Source of the DNA: Argopecten irradians
Lineage: Eukaryota; Mollusca; Bivalvia; Pectinida; Pectinidae
Length of the DNA: 64,000 nt
Reading direction: 5' to 3'
Assembly: GCF_041381155.1 (NCBI RefSeq)
Contig: NC_091142.1
Span: 37,745,604 to 37,809,603 of the forward strand
Below, in pieces: positions 48,676-61,390 of this stretch; within the stretch, counting starts at the first letter, position 1; the number at the start of each line of letters is the position of its first letter. The position numbers and the translations under genes were made by a program. Below the pieces are notes generated by a model that made no database searches, was not told where the DNA came from, and saw nothing but the letters and a program-made list of their open reading frames with translations.

Positions 48676-50745
48676 ATGGTCCAAGGACTCGACTGACGTT
48701 GAGAATAGCCAATAGTGCAATGTCCTATGTACTTATCAATACAGAACAGTTGTATTTAGTAAATTATTTCAGTGAAATGTTTCACTAATGTGCAAAATTT
48801 CTCAATGAATGAATATTGAAATAGAGCATTTGCCAGTATCATAATATGTTATTCAGCTATATCTTGTAATTCATACACAATTACAATAAGAATTTTATAA
48901 GGTGGAATGTTTCATTTTTGGCTTCAATAAATCAATGTAGAATAGCAACTTTATGTGAAAAAAACAGTACAATATGTCTGCGATTTAGTGTAACACAAAT
49001 AATCTATCGCCTCTCAGAGTTGTCGTCCTTGACACACACCTATATTATCTTGGCAAAGTTTGGACAACAATTGTAATAAAAGTGAAACTAATGAAGTTTT
49101 GCCTTAGATACTCAATTGGTTAGAAATAAATATTCTAAACAATGAGAATGACAGCAAATTTCTAACATCAAACATCATTTTAGTTTTATACAGTAGCATA
49201 AACACAATAATACTCATTTTAACTTTTCCGGAAACTAGATGTAAAAATGTAAAAATCATACAAGTAAATAAGATGATAAATAGATATCATTATATGTAAA
49301 ATTGGGGGGAAAATGAGACAAGTGATTATCTTATGGAATAGTTACATACATACATACTTACAATGTATATTAGCGATAACGAGTTATCGTATGGTAAAAT
49401 AAAACATTTTACAAATGATATATACAACGCTCCCGTCATATATCAAACGAGGGGAGATAACTCTAATACATCTACATCACAATGATAATTATTTACATTT
49501 CCTTACAGTAATAATTCTACCTATCCTTTGAAACAACTAACATGTTTAATTAACATGATGACGTCACGGAACAAACATTGATAACCTGGCGTACGTGATG
49601 ACGTCACGGAATACTCGCCCCATTAGCTGGCGTTCACTGCCTTATAAGGAAGTATGATCGATTTCCGCCACAACGCGAAACATTCAGAATGTTTCCATTT
49701 GTTTATAAAATCAAAAACACATCTTTAAACAAATAAATGACTATCATATAGTAAGACTTCACAAACCGAAACAACAAGAAATATAAACCTATATTGATAT
49801 AGTTATCCTGATAATTTAAGCTAAAAATACTTTTTCAATACCCACATCCCGACGGCAGTGTAAATTAGCAATAACCGCAGATATCTTGATAGAAATATAT
49901 TGAATAATTCACCACATTTTGAACAATACTTTACAACAAGACACACTCATTACAAACACGCCAGTATATATAATGGAACAACACAAGTCAATATGAGCAT
50001 ACGGAATGAATTGAATATTTCCAAGTTGGAAAAATATGTTATAAAGTAGAATTAGCGAAGTGAACAAATGAAATATTTCGTTTTTTAACTTGTTTTGGCA
50101 ACATGATCTTTCATGGTGATATCCAATAACATGATATACGTTTACCACGATTCCTTAAGTACCATCGTGGGCTGAGCAATATGTAAACATGTATGTACAA
50201 TCGTTCAATGGCTTCAATGACGTTGAACTATGCGACTAAATATATGCTAGATATGGAATACATTTTGCTATAATGACCATGCAGTGATGTATTTTATGAC
50301 TCTTTGAGCCAATGTCAACCACCGTAGCTCATTCGCTAACAACAGAACAGCATAATTAAATGGAAATTGGACAAAATCAGCAGCAATGATCAGTAAGAGT
50401 GATCTCCCTTTATACAGAACACGTGCCCTCTAACATTACCAACATAACTTCCATAACAATTTTATCAAAATGTTCAAGAAAAAATATATGTCCTATTTGA
50501 TTTTGACTACAAGGCTATACAATGAAAGTTAAGCTTCCTTCAAGATCATTATCCTCCACATAAGTCCATTCTTCAATATCAATGTTTACGATTTATGAAA
50601 ACTGATGGCGTATTTAGCGCCTGTTTCCTTTTAACTTCCGACTGATGAGCGTGAATTGATTTCTGGCCAGCAGTCTGTACGACAAAACACATTGATATAA
50701 TTAGTTTCACAGTCTCTGGTAAGCACTTGCAGAAGTCTCTCGAGA
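48676..50745. other. Region 3' of the host gene, possible long 3' UTR
   Basis: AT-rich, no gene recognised. Its left part and the repeats could belong to the 3' UTR of the minus-strand gene, but I cannot fix a poly(A) site. Two identical GATGACGTCACGGAA words (49557-49571 and 49597-49611) sit 40 bp apart. Confidence 0.4.
49557..49611. promoter_or_regulatory. Pair of CRE palindromes in 15-bp direct repeats
   Basis: GATGACGTCACGGAA occurs twice, 40 bp apart, each with a perfect TGACGTCA. The surrounding 100 bp is GC-richer than its neighbours. It could be an enhancer or promoter; there is no proof. Confidence 0.35.
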
Positions 50746-52803
50746 CTATGCAAGAATTGCCCCCGTCAGTAGCGAAAGGATGACGAGAACCGTTAATAGT
50801 CCGACAGAGTGAGCTCCCCTGGGCGGGGCGGAATCGGGAACAGTATGCTGACTGTGCTGATTTATAAGAAGCGTTGGGGTGTTTCTATAGATAGGCCGCC
50901 GCGTGGACCTCTCGTGAAATGTCAATGGTGTTTCTTCCAGATCTGGACGGCGACTGAGGGGAATATACCTTTCCTCGACCCGAGGACAAGCTCCCGGCTC
51001 CGTTTCGACCACGTCAAACTTGCCCTCGGGCGTCAAGAGACCTTCTAGAACCTTTTCCACAGACAGCATGTTACAGTCTGACGCCTTCAGGACAATGATC
51101 TTTCGTTTCGTGCCGTCCAATGTGAAAACCCAGCAGTAGAATTTGGTCATGCGACCTTCACGGTCCGGCATTGTGCCCGTGACCACGCCCCTGGTGTCAG
51201 GGCCTAGGTCCAGGGAGGCCAGACATAAGTACTGAATATGACTCGCCGCCTCCTCACAGTTTATCATCACGATGTCAATTTTGTCAGGCCTGGTAGCCGG
51301 GTCATATATTAGACACCCGTTACACCTATCTCCTTCCCTGAAGAACAGAGAATTCGAGGTAAAACCGAGGTCTGGTAGTTTACAATTGGTACTGTAGTGG
51401 ACCTTTGTCTCGAGCAAAACTTGAGTTGGAATATCCACTGTTTTTGACGACTCGCCTAAATCGACCTGAATCTTAAATTTGTTGTTTTTACACGTGTATC
51501 TTTTCGCTTCCTCTATAGGCCAGAAAGGCCAGTTGACCCGTTTGCTGAGTCTGAACTGACGAACTGAAGTGGCAGGCTGGTACATCTCTAGACAAGCGAA
51601 CCGCGGGAAACAACCGTTATCAAACACATGCAGAAGAGCAGTGCGACTATCATTTTCGGACACATTTCTGCCCAAACACAGAAATTTTCCAAATTTAGGA
51701 ACAACAAGCTGGTAAGATGATATATTCATATATTGTGCACCGTCTCGAGTGTCCAGTAACCAGGAGCCTCGGACGTTCTCCTGGAACGTGCACGGTTGTG
51801 TTTCTTGCTCACATCGGTTACAGGACAAATGACAAAATGCCACCACCTCGTTGTCACAGAAACGCCTATCAGTACATCCCTCAAACTCGTTAGCGCAAAC
51901 AGAGGGAATGGTGATTTTTTGAAGTGTAATCGACAAATAGTTATCCGTTTCGGTGATTTGACCGTGACCATTTCCGGTTCCGGGATCGCACACAGGATCC
52001 ATAAACAAGTGAATTTGTGACACCTCGCCTAAGTTGTCCCGAGTAATACGTAAACACCAAGCCTCAAACTCGTCCGTTTGAGGTCGAAGAATTACAAAAG
52101 TGTATTTACCATATTCCCATGACGTCACACATTTGACACTTTGCTGGATACGCATATTTAAATTTGGATGTAAACAATCGGCATACCGGAAGTCGAATCT
52201 TATGCCGTCGCCTTCTTCACACTCACTTTCCATGCGCGGAAGTACAAGCTTTCCGGGACATATTTCTCCGTCTGGCCCTAGGATTCGCATATTATACCCT
52301 CCCACTATCGGACACGTGATTGGCGTGCTCTTGGTCATTGTGGGCGATAATATAGGCCAATGATCTAAATTTAAATTTTCTTCCGAACAAAAATTCGGAT
52401 TTTGATAATTAAGCTTTGCGGATGTTTTAAATTGCACTATATAATCCGACCGTTTGATAAATTGTATACACATATATTCAGGATGGCTATTAAAGTTCCG
52501 ACCTTTGGGCTGATGTTTGACCAGATATTTCCCAGGCTCAACCTCCTGGATACAAGTCCGCTCGTATTTTATACAGTTCTGGTCGCTTGAAGGGCAGTAC
52601 ATGGCGTCAATCATATTTTGTTTAAAATAAAGCGTGAGATAGCCCTTATTTCTGTAGGTAGCTGTCCAGACTACGCCCGGGGGGAGATAGGAAGGGAAGT
52701 CACAGTTAGACAAGACTGGGGGAGTGCACCAGGCAAGGATTAGAAGTATACACCGCACTGGCCAAGTCATCCTGATCCTTAGGCTGCGGACCACTTCACT
52801 CAT
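50746..52803 (-). CDS. Secreted or GPI-anchored cysteine-rich protein, DUF7042/7044-like
   Basis: An open frame of 685 codons in one exon. The frame is open to an ATG at 52857, but I place the start at 52803 (MSEVVRSLRIRMTWPVRC) because a splice acceptor (TTTTTCCTATTCACAG) ends exactly before it; Met at 52770 is an alternative. A signal peptide is evident (CILLILAWCTPPVLS, then NCDFP). The ectodomain has several Cys-rich modules: CDFPSYLPPGVVW..., then CPIVGGYNMRILG... with EC...FRYADC...CVTSWEYGKYTF, then a ShK-like CTDRRFC...CHLSCNRC, then a second CTFQENVRGSWLL module, then more Cys pairs. This layout resembles the DUF7044-DUF7042-DUF7043-DUF7045 extracellular proteins of insects and molluscs, whose function is unknown. 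A Thr/Pro/Arg-rich stalk and a hydrophobic end without cytoplasmic tail (LLTVLVILSLLTGAILA) suggest a GPI signal. NISS and NVSE are possible N-glycan sites. GC content is higher than in the flanks, as expected for real coding sequence. Confidence 0.85.
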   Translation of the reverse strand: MSEVVRSLRIRMTWPVRCILLILAWCTPPVLSNCDFPSYLPPGVVWTATYRNKGYLTLYFKQNMIDAMYCPSSDQNCIKYERTCIQEVEPGKYLVKHQPKGRNFNSHPEYMCIQFIKRSDYIVQFKTSAKLNYQNPNFCSEENLNLDHWPILSPTMTKSTPITCPIVGGYNMRILGPDGEICPGKLVLPRMESECEEGDGIRFDFRYADCLHPNLNMRIQQSVKCVTSWEYGKYTFVILRPQTDEFEAWCLRITRDNLGEVSQIHLFMDPVCDPGTGNGHGQITETDNYLSITLQKITIPSVCANEFEGCTDRRFCDNEVVAFCHLSCNRCEQETQPCTFQENVRGSWLLDTRDGAQYMNISSYQLVVPKFGKFLCLGRNVSENDSRTALLHVFDNGCFPRFACLEMYQPATSVRQFRLSKRVNWPFWPIEEAKRYTCKNNKFKIQVDLGESSKTVDIPTQVLLETKVHYSTNCKLPDLGFTSNSLFFREGDRCNGCLIYDPATRPDKIDIVMINCEEAASHIQYLCLASLDLGPDTRGVVTGTMPDREGRMTKFYCWVFTLDGTKRKIIVLKASDCNMLSVEKVLEGLLTPEGKFDVVETEPGACPRVEERYIPLSRRPDLEETPLTFHERSTRRPIYRNTPTLLINQHSQHTVPDSAPPRGAHSVGLLTVLVILSLLTGAILA

Positions 52804-52819
52804 CTGTGAATAGGAAAAA
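52804..52819 (-). other. Splice acceptor before the host gene start
   Basis: On the minus strand a pyrimidine-rich CTTTTTCCTATTCACAG runs directly into ATG. An upstream exon, probably 5' UTR, must exist to the right, but I cannot identify its donor. Confidence 0.7.
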
Positions 52820-53130
52820 GTAATATTAATATAACATTGTAAAACACGCATTTTCATTTGAGCATTGACGTCACTATTTTATAATTTCATCGGGGTATGA
52901 AAGAATTCGTAGTATAAGTAGATTCTCACAAAAGTTTGCAAACAAAATTTATTTCATAAATAGATGAAATTGAAAAATAGTGATAACTATGCTTTTAATT
53001 AATTTTCCAAATTACTTTATATAATAAAGCACGTTTAATCGTATACGCAACGTCAAATGTTTCTGTTGTGACGTCACGATAACGTCGGGTTTTCCCACCA
53101 TTCTCAGATTTTTTCATTTAAGGTAAGTAT
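52820..53130. other. Intron or upstream region of the host gene
   Basis: AT-rich. A perfect CRE palindrome lies at 53069-53076, in GTTGTGACGTCACGATAACG, about 270 bp upstream of the coding exon. It could be part of the promoter if the first exon is close. Confidence 0.4.
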
Positions 53131-53262
53131 CTTGCTTTGGTCGATTTCATGGGGTGATGCTCTTGAAACAAATTGAATGAACTGCTTCGCAGTTCATAGT
53201 TCATGTTGAAGTTATTTCAAGAGCAACTCAATTCATCACCCCGTGAAATCGATCAAAGCAAG
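53131..53262. mobile_element. Foldback hairpin element (~130 bp)
   Basis: The left arm CTTGCTTTGGTCGATTTCAT, continuing with GGGGTGATGCTCTTGAAA, pairs with a right arm TTTCAAGAGC...CATCACCCCGTGAAATCGAT then CAAAGCAAG, interrupted by a small insertion. A second perfect hairpin GAACTGCTTCGCAGTTC sits in the loop (53179-53195). This is typical of a foldback MITE; a structured RNA is the alternative. Confidence 0.7.
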
Positions 53263-54558
53263 ATTCAATCCTTATATTTCAATTCAATCGTATTAGATTT
53301 TTGTTGATTTTTGTTTAAAAAAAAATTGCGAGTTTCTGGGCTTGTGCAAGCCTACAACGAGAGACGTTAGAAAATAGTGCGTCATTAGAATACAAATAAT
53401 TAGAAATAAATAGCGCAAATATTACAATTTGCCATACATTTATTTAAAAACAACTTTATTATCAATGCAATCCAGATGAAACATAAAACATTTACAATAT
53501 ATTTGGAAGTGATTGCAAAAATCGTCCGCCGAAGATGCGGAAGGATAATGTCTTGACTGTGTGATATGGTTGTCTCCCGCTTCGATTCAAAATGGAAAGT
53601 CACCGTAACGTGATGGGAACGGAAAGGTTCTAGTGGTTTATGTAGCCTTTAGCCTTGATACAAGTTAAAGTGAATAGTCGGACAAAGAAAACCAGTCTAA
53701 ATGCGTTCATTGGCCTTCCAAAAGTTCTCACATATTAATACGACGGCCAAGTTCTGCTTAGTTTCCCAGTTCTGACCATTGAAATAAAGAAAAGTTGAAA
53801 GCATTGAAAGCGAGGCTGCGTGGAAATGTAACCACGGACATAGTGAGCCGGGAGGACGTTTTAGAATTTCCATACTTTAAATTAATTTCTTCGTACGCAG
53901 ACAGGTTTTGACGAGAGATTTTATTTTTCCATTTCATAAGAAATTATACTGGATACATTCACACCATTTTTACCGACTTTAGCCATCCTTGCCCGACTGT
54001 TCACTTTAAACAACTGATTAAAGGTAAATCAACACTCGTTGATTTTTTTTATAGTATTTCTTATCACCGTTTAGGCTTTATGATTTGTTTGTAACTGAGA
54101 AGTTCTAACGTAGTTTCGATACACGTCACACAGGGGCATGGCACATTTTATTTTGCTTCGGTAGGCAATGTTGCTGACTCGAACGATACACAAGAGTAAC
54201 AGAGTCAGTAAAACGCGAGTTCATAAAAATGTTTTTTAAAATTGTAGATTTAAGCCCTCGCTGTTAAGATATATGCCTAGGCCTTGTAGGAAGCTTCTTA
54301 GGTAAAAGTAGGTCTAGATGAAATATTTTCTTGCGCGAAGGCAGATGATAAGATACCCAAGTTCATACCCAAGTTCATGAGCAAATGAATCCGGATTTTT
54401 AAAGTAGTTTCATTGAGTCCAGCCTCAATGAAAATTGAAATATAGTGGTTTGAAAAAAATGATCGGCCAATAAGAAAGCCAGATTTAGTATGAAATCAAA
54501 GAAAATTTATTATTAGCTTGTATATTCTATCTTTGTATAAAACTTGTTGTGTATCAAC
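53263..54558. other. Intergenic stretch left of copy B
   Basis: No gene recognised; a 67-codon minus frame (53400-53603) is unsupported. The last bases, GTATCAACAA, abut the TGTTGGGAGC start of the duplicated unit and show no resemblance to the LINE that flanks copy A. Confidence 0.5.
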
Positions 54559-54560
54559 AA

Positions 54561-56583
54561 TGTTGGGAGCGGACGCCAAATAAACAACTACAACATACAT
54601 GTGTGTACTACACCAGAACGAGGCTTTATTTATTCACGTGACCACTAAACGGGTACATACTATAATCAGGACTTATCCCGACGATCCAATACATAACAAA
54701 ACTGTTATCTGTCTTTGCAGTCAGAATTGTGACGTCATCAATATGTAAGCGAGCAAGGGAATATGCAAGCATGACGTGAAAGTGTATGTAGTAACGTCGC
54801 TTAGGGAATTTTCTAGCATATCATTTGGATACAAAATATTGAAGAGATCAATGGCTTTCATCAAAAAATTAGATATTATTTAAAAGATAGAATATTGAAA
54901 ATTTCTTTGATGTGATGTTGGAACAACAAATGTAGTTTCGGATGAAAAGCACAGTATGAATTCGTATTTTTAGGGATTAGAAGAACCCTGTATCAACCCG
55001 TTACGGGAAATACGAGTGATACGTGTTGTTATCTATGTAAAAGGCAAATGTGTTGTCAACGCTTTTCTACCTTTCTAACATAGACAACAGACGCCATGAA
55101 TGCTCTACCAGTTTTAAGTCATAACGAGATATAAAAATGCATTGAATGTAAATACACGATCTATCATTGGAAAGGATACTTTGTCGATCGCTTCATTAGC
55201 TAACCAACGAACCACGAGTTGTTTGGTTTGAGATATGTATTTACATCCCGATGATATCTGACCAACCGCTCCAAACCTGTAACTCATTATTTCGTCGTAT
55301 CAACAACAAAAGAGTTCCAATGCGGTAAACAAACCTAGATATCGACTTATTTCATAATCTTCTGTTGTTTTTCTGAACTATCAGATATTTTTGTCGGCTC
55401 TCATTATACTGTTGTGAACACCAAACCTCCGGAAGCGGAATGACGTCACTCCCGTATGACGAGGTCACATGGCGCCACCCCATCCGAGGGGCTTCCGAGT
55501 CTGACAAATCTACGACTGAACCCTATACGTATCATAACGTGATTATCTCATGTTATTTATTGCATTCTGTGCTCATAACATTTGTAAGATTATTCTTGTG
55601 AACAAGTCACCGCCATTCACTACAATACAATGCATGAGTTGCCATTTCTTTGTTTAAAGTTACGTATTTATCATGTCCTGATTTACAGCTTTACTGGGAA
55701 AAGTTAAGTGCCCTATTCAAGTACAATATCTTCTTTCGATAAGGTCACGGGGTTATTTAACCGTTCGCAGCTCCTCCTGACGGTGATAAGGTTACTTAAC
55801 AAGTACACTGGCAAACCGTTCGCAGCTTCCCCTGATGGTGGTGAGGTTATGCCCCATTATACCAATACATTGCTCACAGCTCCCCCTGTCGGAGGTTAAA
55901 GAAAACTGCTATTTATCCTATTGGCGGCGAGAGGCTTGTTTCACATCAGCGAGACAACTGACGCTGATTACAGGCAATTTGTCACACTTTGTCCACACGC
56001 CACACAAATCTGGGCCTCTCTGATAGTTCGCTTTATTAGACCTTGCCATGTGTTTTCTTTTAGTAAATCACAGAGACAGATACTTTGTGCAAAGATCATT
56101 CAACTTTTGTTTTGAATTTCAGCAGTTAAAATGCCACCATCTGTCAAATTGTAGATTTTGTTTAGCATGTTGTGTAACACCGACTAAGTATATTGCGCTG
56201 TAATAATACCAGAAGCTGGAAAACGTATCAACTACGTAAACTCTTAAAATACATGATATCATTTGTAGTTTAATACATGAATAATGACTCTCGTTATCAG
56301 CCTGGTAACGATTTGTGGTACGCATAAAATCAAATACCAACATAATTATTAAAATACATACATAATTTATTTGTATATGAATCCCTTTTCACTGGAATGG
56401 GAGCAACGGATGTGTATTAACATCTTAATTGGTTTTCATTTCCTTGATACATAAATTGTATTGTACATTGTGCGTATATATCGTACACCAGGAGATATGT
56501 ATCGTATGTCGCTTAGTTTGTATCGTATCCCATAGGTATTAAAATATATGCAATATAATAAAAAATCTAGAACTCTAAGCCAA
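54561..56583. other. Left part of copy B, equivalent of 5118-7140
   Basis: Starts TGTTGGGAGC, with CRE palindromes at 54730-54737 and 55441-55448 and the three ~65-bp repeats at 55743-55899. No gene. One substitution against copy A was noticed. Confidence 0.6.
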
Positions 56584-58051
56584 TAACTGTCCGTTATAAC
56601 TTAAACCTGCCCGCTGTAACTAAAAACTGTCCGCTAAAACTTAAACCTGCCCGCTGTAACTAATACCTGACCGCTGTAACTAATACCTGACCGCTGTAAC
56701 TAAACACTGTCCGCTATAACTAATACCTGCCCGCTATAACTAATACATGTCCGCTGTAACTAAAACCTACCCGCTGTAACTAATACCTGTCCGCTATAAC
56801 TAATACCTGCCCGCTATAACTAATACATGTCCGCTGTAACTAAAACCTACCCGCTGTAACTAATACCTGTCCGCTATAACTAATACCTGCCCGCTATAAC
56901 TAAACACTGTCCGCTATAACTAATACCTGCCCGCTGTAACTAATACCTGACCGCTGTAACTAATACCTGACCGCTGTAACTAAACACTGTCCGCTATAAC
57001 TAATACCTGTCCGCTGTAACTAAAACCTACCCGCTGTAACTAATACCTGTCCGCTATAACTAATACCTGCCCGCTATAACTAAACACTGTCCGCTATAAC
57101 TAATACCTGCCCGCTATAACTAGTACCTGCCCGCTGTAACTAATACCTGCACGCTGTAATTAATGTAGTAACTGTCTGCTATAACTAATACCTGCTCGCT
57201 GTTACTAATACCTGTCCGCTATAACTAATACCTGCCCGCTATAACTAGTACCTGCCCGCTGTAACTAATACCTGTCCGCTGTAACTAATACCTGTCCGCT
57301 ATAACTAAACACTGTCCGCTATAACTAATACCTGCCCGCTATAACTAATACCTGCCCGCTGTAACTAATACCTGCACGCTGTAATTAATGTAGTAACTGT
57401 CTGCTATAACTAATACCTGCTCGCTGTTACTAATACCTGTCCGCTATAACTAATACCTGCCCGCTATAACTAGTACCTGCCCGCTGTAACTAATACCTGC
57501 ACGCTGTAATTAATGTAGTAACTGTCTGCTATAACTAGTACCTGCCTGCTATAACTAGTACCTGCCCGCTGTAACTAATACCTGTCCGCTATAACTAATA
57601 CACTGTCCGCTATAACTAATACCTGCCCGCTATAACTAATACCTGCCCGCTATAACTAATACCTGTCCGCTATAACTAATACCTGCCCGCTATAACTAGT
57701 ACCTGCCCGCTGTAACTAATACCTGCACGCTGTAATTAATGTAGTAACTGTCTGCTATAACTAATACCTGCCCGCTATAACTAAACACTGTCCGCTTTAA
57801 CTAATACCATCCCGCTATAACTAGTACCTGTCCGCTATAACTAATACCTGTCCGCTGTAACTAATACCTGCACGCTGTAATTAATGTAGTAATTGTCCGC
57901 TATAACTAGTACCTGTCCGCTGTAACTAATACCTGTACGCTGTAATTAATGTAGTAACTGTCCGCTATAACTAGTACCTGTCCGCTGTAACTAATACATG
58001 CACGCTGTAATTAATGTAGTAACTGTCCGTTATAACTTATACCTGCCCGCT
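56584..58051. repeat. Tandem array of the 20-bp repeat, copy B
   Basis: The same unit as at 7141-8177 but 431 bp longer. It has seven GTAATTAATGTAGTAACTG-type marker units against five in copy A. The extra units lie both in the left half (around 56820-57060) and in the right half. Confidence 0.95.
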
Positions 58052-58913
58052 ACCCTTTATATGAGATTAAGACAACCACATGTCTGCCATTTACGTTTCC
58101 ATGGTAATTTTTGATAAAGTATGGAATGAGTCTATAGATATTCATATAGTTAATCACTTGACCAAATTGAACAGAAACGTAATGGGTTTATGACCGTTTT
58201 AGACAACTTGTGTATAGTGACCACCTGGTTATCATGGCAACCAAATTTTCAACAACTGCTGCCTAGTTTCATTGAAATTGACCCAATAGTTTAGGAATTC
58301 TCCGGACAAACATTTTTTCTACTAACGGACAGATCGACACGCTGGTTTCAATATAACCCCCTAACTACGTATCCATTAATCTATTCTAATTCTGAAGTGA
58401 TATGTATTTTCTACCACTGGAGCTAACCATAATATTCTTTTTTGTCAATGATTCTACATGTCTCACTTTTCACTAACATTGAAACATTCTTTTGTTCTGA
58501 TATTAATATCCATGTAAGTGACTACACCAGCGCCTGGCCAGAAGTATCAATAACCGAGAGAGTTTATACAGTAGTCTGATTATACCGCCTCACTTCATTG
58601 CTGTCCGCTCTCTATTAGTGTCACTTAGATTACAACAGGAATCTACCACTACGCCGACCAGCACCGCCACCCTCCCCCCACCAGTATACAGACACACGCA
58701 GTTATTACCGATGATGAACACTTTACAAGGATTTCACGCTCCGACACTCCTACTGATTCAGTAAACGGTTTTTACATGACAATATACCGAAACCTTTCCC
58801 GCCATTGATTCCTGATCCGACTGTCACTATTGTAGTAATTATCCTCCTCCTACATTGTACAGGGAGGCGAACACTTGTCATCGGGGACAGGGGTTAAATA
58901 CACCATAGCATTA
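58052..58913. other. Non-coding stretch of copy B, equivalent of 8178-9039
   Basis: Contains the same probable core-repeat remnant (~58204-58374). One substitution noticed, at 58686. Confidence 0.5.
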
Positions 58914-60071
58914 ACTGTGGTAGGGTGCGTCAATGTCTTCATAGAGATACCAATACCTTGTACCTTAATATATACTCAGTATCATATCAACTGTGGAACA
59001 GTGTGTCAATGTTTTCATAGAAATGTCAATATCTTCTGTTGAACATTGTATCAATGCTTTATATAGAGATGTCAATATCTTAAATATATATTCTGAAGCA
59101 CACTGTTGAACGTTGTATCAATGCTTTCATAGAGATGTCAATATCTTAAGTATATATTCTAAAGCTAACTGTTGAACATTGTATCAATGCTTTCATAGAG
59201 ATGTCAATATCTTAAATATATTCTAAAGCAAACTGTTGAACATTGTATCAATGTTTTCATAAAGATGTCAATATTTTACATATATTCTGAAGCAAATTGT
59301 TGAACATTATATAAATGTTTTCATAGAGATATCAATATCTTAAATATATATATTCTAAAGCTAACTGTTGAAACATTGTATCAATGCTTTCATAGAGATG
59401 TCAATATCTTAAATATATATTCTAAAGCAAATTGTTGAACATTGTATCAATGTTTTCATAAAATGTCAATATTTTACATAATTTATCATATTCTGAAGCA
59501 AATTGTTGAACATTATATAAATGTTTTCATTGAGATGTCAATATATTAAATACATGTATATATTCTAAAGCTAACTGTTGAACATTGTATCAATGCTTTC
59601 ATAGAGATGTCAATATCTTAAATATATATTCTAAAGCAAATTGTTGAACCTTGTCTCAATGTTGATATAGCGATGTCAATATCTTTCATATATTCTGAAG
59701 CAAGTTTTAAACAATATATCAATGTTTTCATAGAGATGTCAATATCTTAAATATATTCTGAAGCAAACTGTTGAACATTGTATCAATGTAAATATAGAGA
59801 TGTCAATATGTTATATATATTCTGAAACAAACTATCGAACAATGTGTTAATATCCCTGAGATTTCAACATCTCAAATACATTCTGAAATAAACTGTGGTA
59901 CAGGATGACTATGTTATCATAGGGATATCAATATCGTAAATATATTCAGTTGTCAACTTTGGAACATTGTGTCAATATTATCATTGGAATGTCAATATCT
60001 TAAATATATTCTGTTATTAACTTTGTAATATTGTGTCAATGTTACCATTGAGATATCAATATCTTAAATAT
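58914..60071. repeat. Tandem array of the ~66-bp repeat, copy B
   Basis: Same repeat as at 9040-10225, 28 bp shorter, with unit rearrangements in the middle (59120-59580), including a TTTATCATATTC insertion near 59482. The intervening segment (60072-60491) and three decayed units (60492-60650) follow unchanged. Confidence 0.9.
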
Positions 60072-61390
60072 ATAGAGGAAATTCCTTGTTTCTTGAAGAA
60101 TACCAGTTATATTTCATCGGGTGAATCGAGTTTCATCAAAGTTTCCACCTCACGAAACATTACATTTGTTTTCTCGCTTTCATGAACAGAAGACCATTAC
60201 TACTAGTTCCGCCAAAGGTTATTGCACCATTGTATCGAACACAGTTCTTTGCCCTTGCGATTATTATGCCATATTTTTGTGAGGATAACGTCAAATTTCT
60301 ACACAAAAATATGACGTTATTTTTGTGCACAAACTAATGAAGTAACAATCAACATGCTATTTTCACAGTCAACGCTGCATTCCGATTGGTCAAAAGCGAG
60401 TGAAAATATTAAAATTGATATTTTACTTGAGGAAAATATACCGCTTTTATGTTCATCGTAAAACCTTAATATTTCACTCCGAAAAATGTAATAAATTCTG
60501 TTATCAACTTTGGAACATTGTGTCAATATTAACATTGAGATGTCAATATCTTACATATATATTTTAATCGAGATGTTAATATCTTAAATATAATCTATCA
60601 TTAACTTTGGAACATTGTGTCAATCTTATCATAGATATGTCAATATCTTCTGTGTAATATGTCTTATGATATGGACATTGAGGGTGTCGGCCTACGTCTT
60701 CAACCTGTCATTTAAAATTGCATTGAACATGCCTTATACTGATTCAACACCATTCAGATGCAAGCCTAACATTGCAAACGACAAATACCTAACATAATAC
60801 TGTTGTTATCTTAAAGAAACTCTCATTCACTTAATATATAAATTCGATACAAAATCAACATCATCACCTAGACACAAATATAGCTATTTCTTACGTGAAT
60901 TGGCATAGCAATACATAGGCGGCCAATCATAAACCACTCGTCAACCCATGTTTTATTATTGTATGATGTTTCGAAACATGACATGCTAATCAGCAAACTT
61001 CAATTGTATATTATTACAAAAATAATTCATATTTACTGTTTCAGTAAAATGTATGTAGGGGAACATAACTGGAGAGTAGGATGGATATCCACTACCCAGT
61101 TATATGTTGAGGCAAGTTGAGCCCCATTTTTGTATGAACAAGGTTCTTATCATTTTGTTACATCCACATGTCAATCATTTTTGCAATTCTGTACAAAATG
61201 TGAAGTGTAATTTTAATGCGTCATGTATAATCCAGATAAATCACATTATTCACTTTCAATCACTATTTCTGTTATCATTAACTTTTTTACGGACTGAACG
61301 CATCATTATACAAATCCTAGCCACATGTGTTAACTGTTGGTTTTTTCGGAAATATAATGCAAATATGAAAACCTTGTAGAATAAACGTTA
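60072..61390. other. Copy B equivalent of 10226-11544
   Basis: The intervening segment, decayed repeat units (60492-60650) and a gene-free AT-rich stretch. No difference from copy A noticed by eye. Confidence 0.55.

Noticed and set aside
50640-50700. Hammerhead-like CTGATGAG core
   Set aside because: No GAAA partner or pairing stems at the required spacing.
50809-52590. Plus- and minus-strand frames of 62-87 codons inside the host gene
   Set aside because: Shadows of the 685-codon frame.
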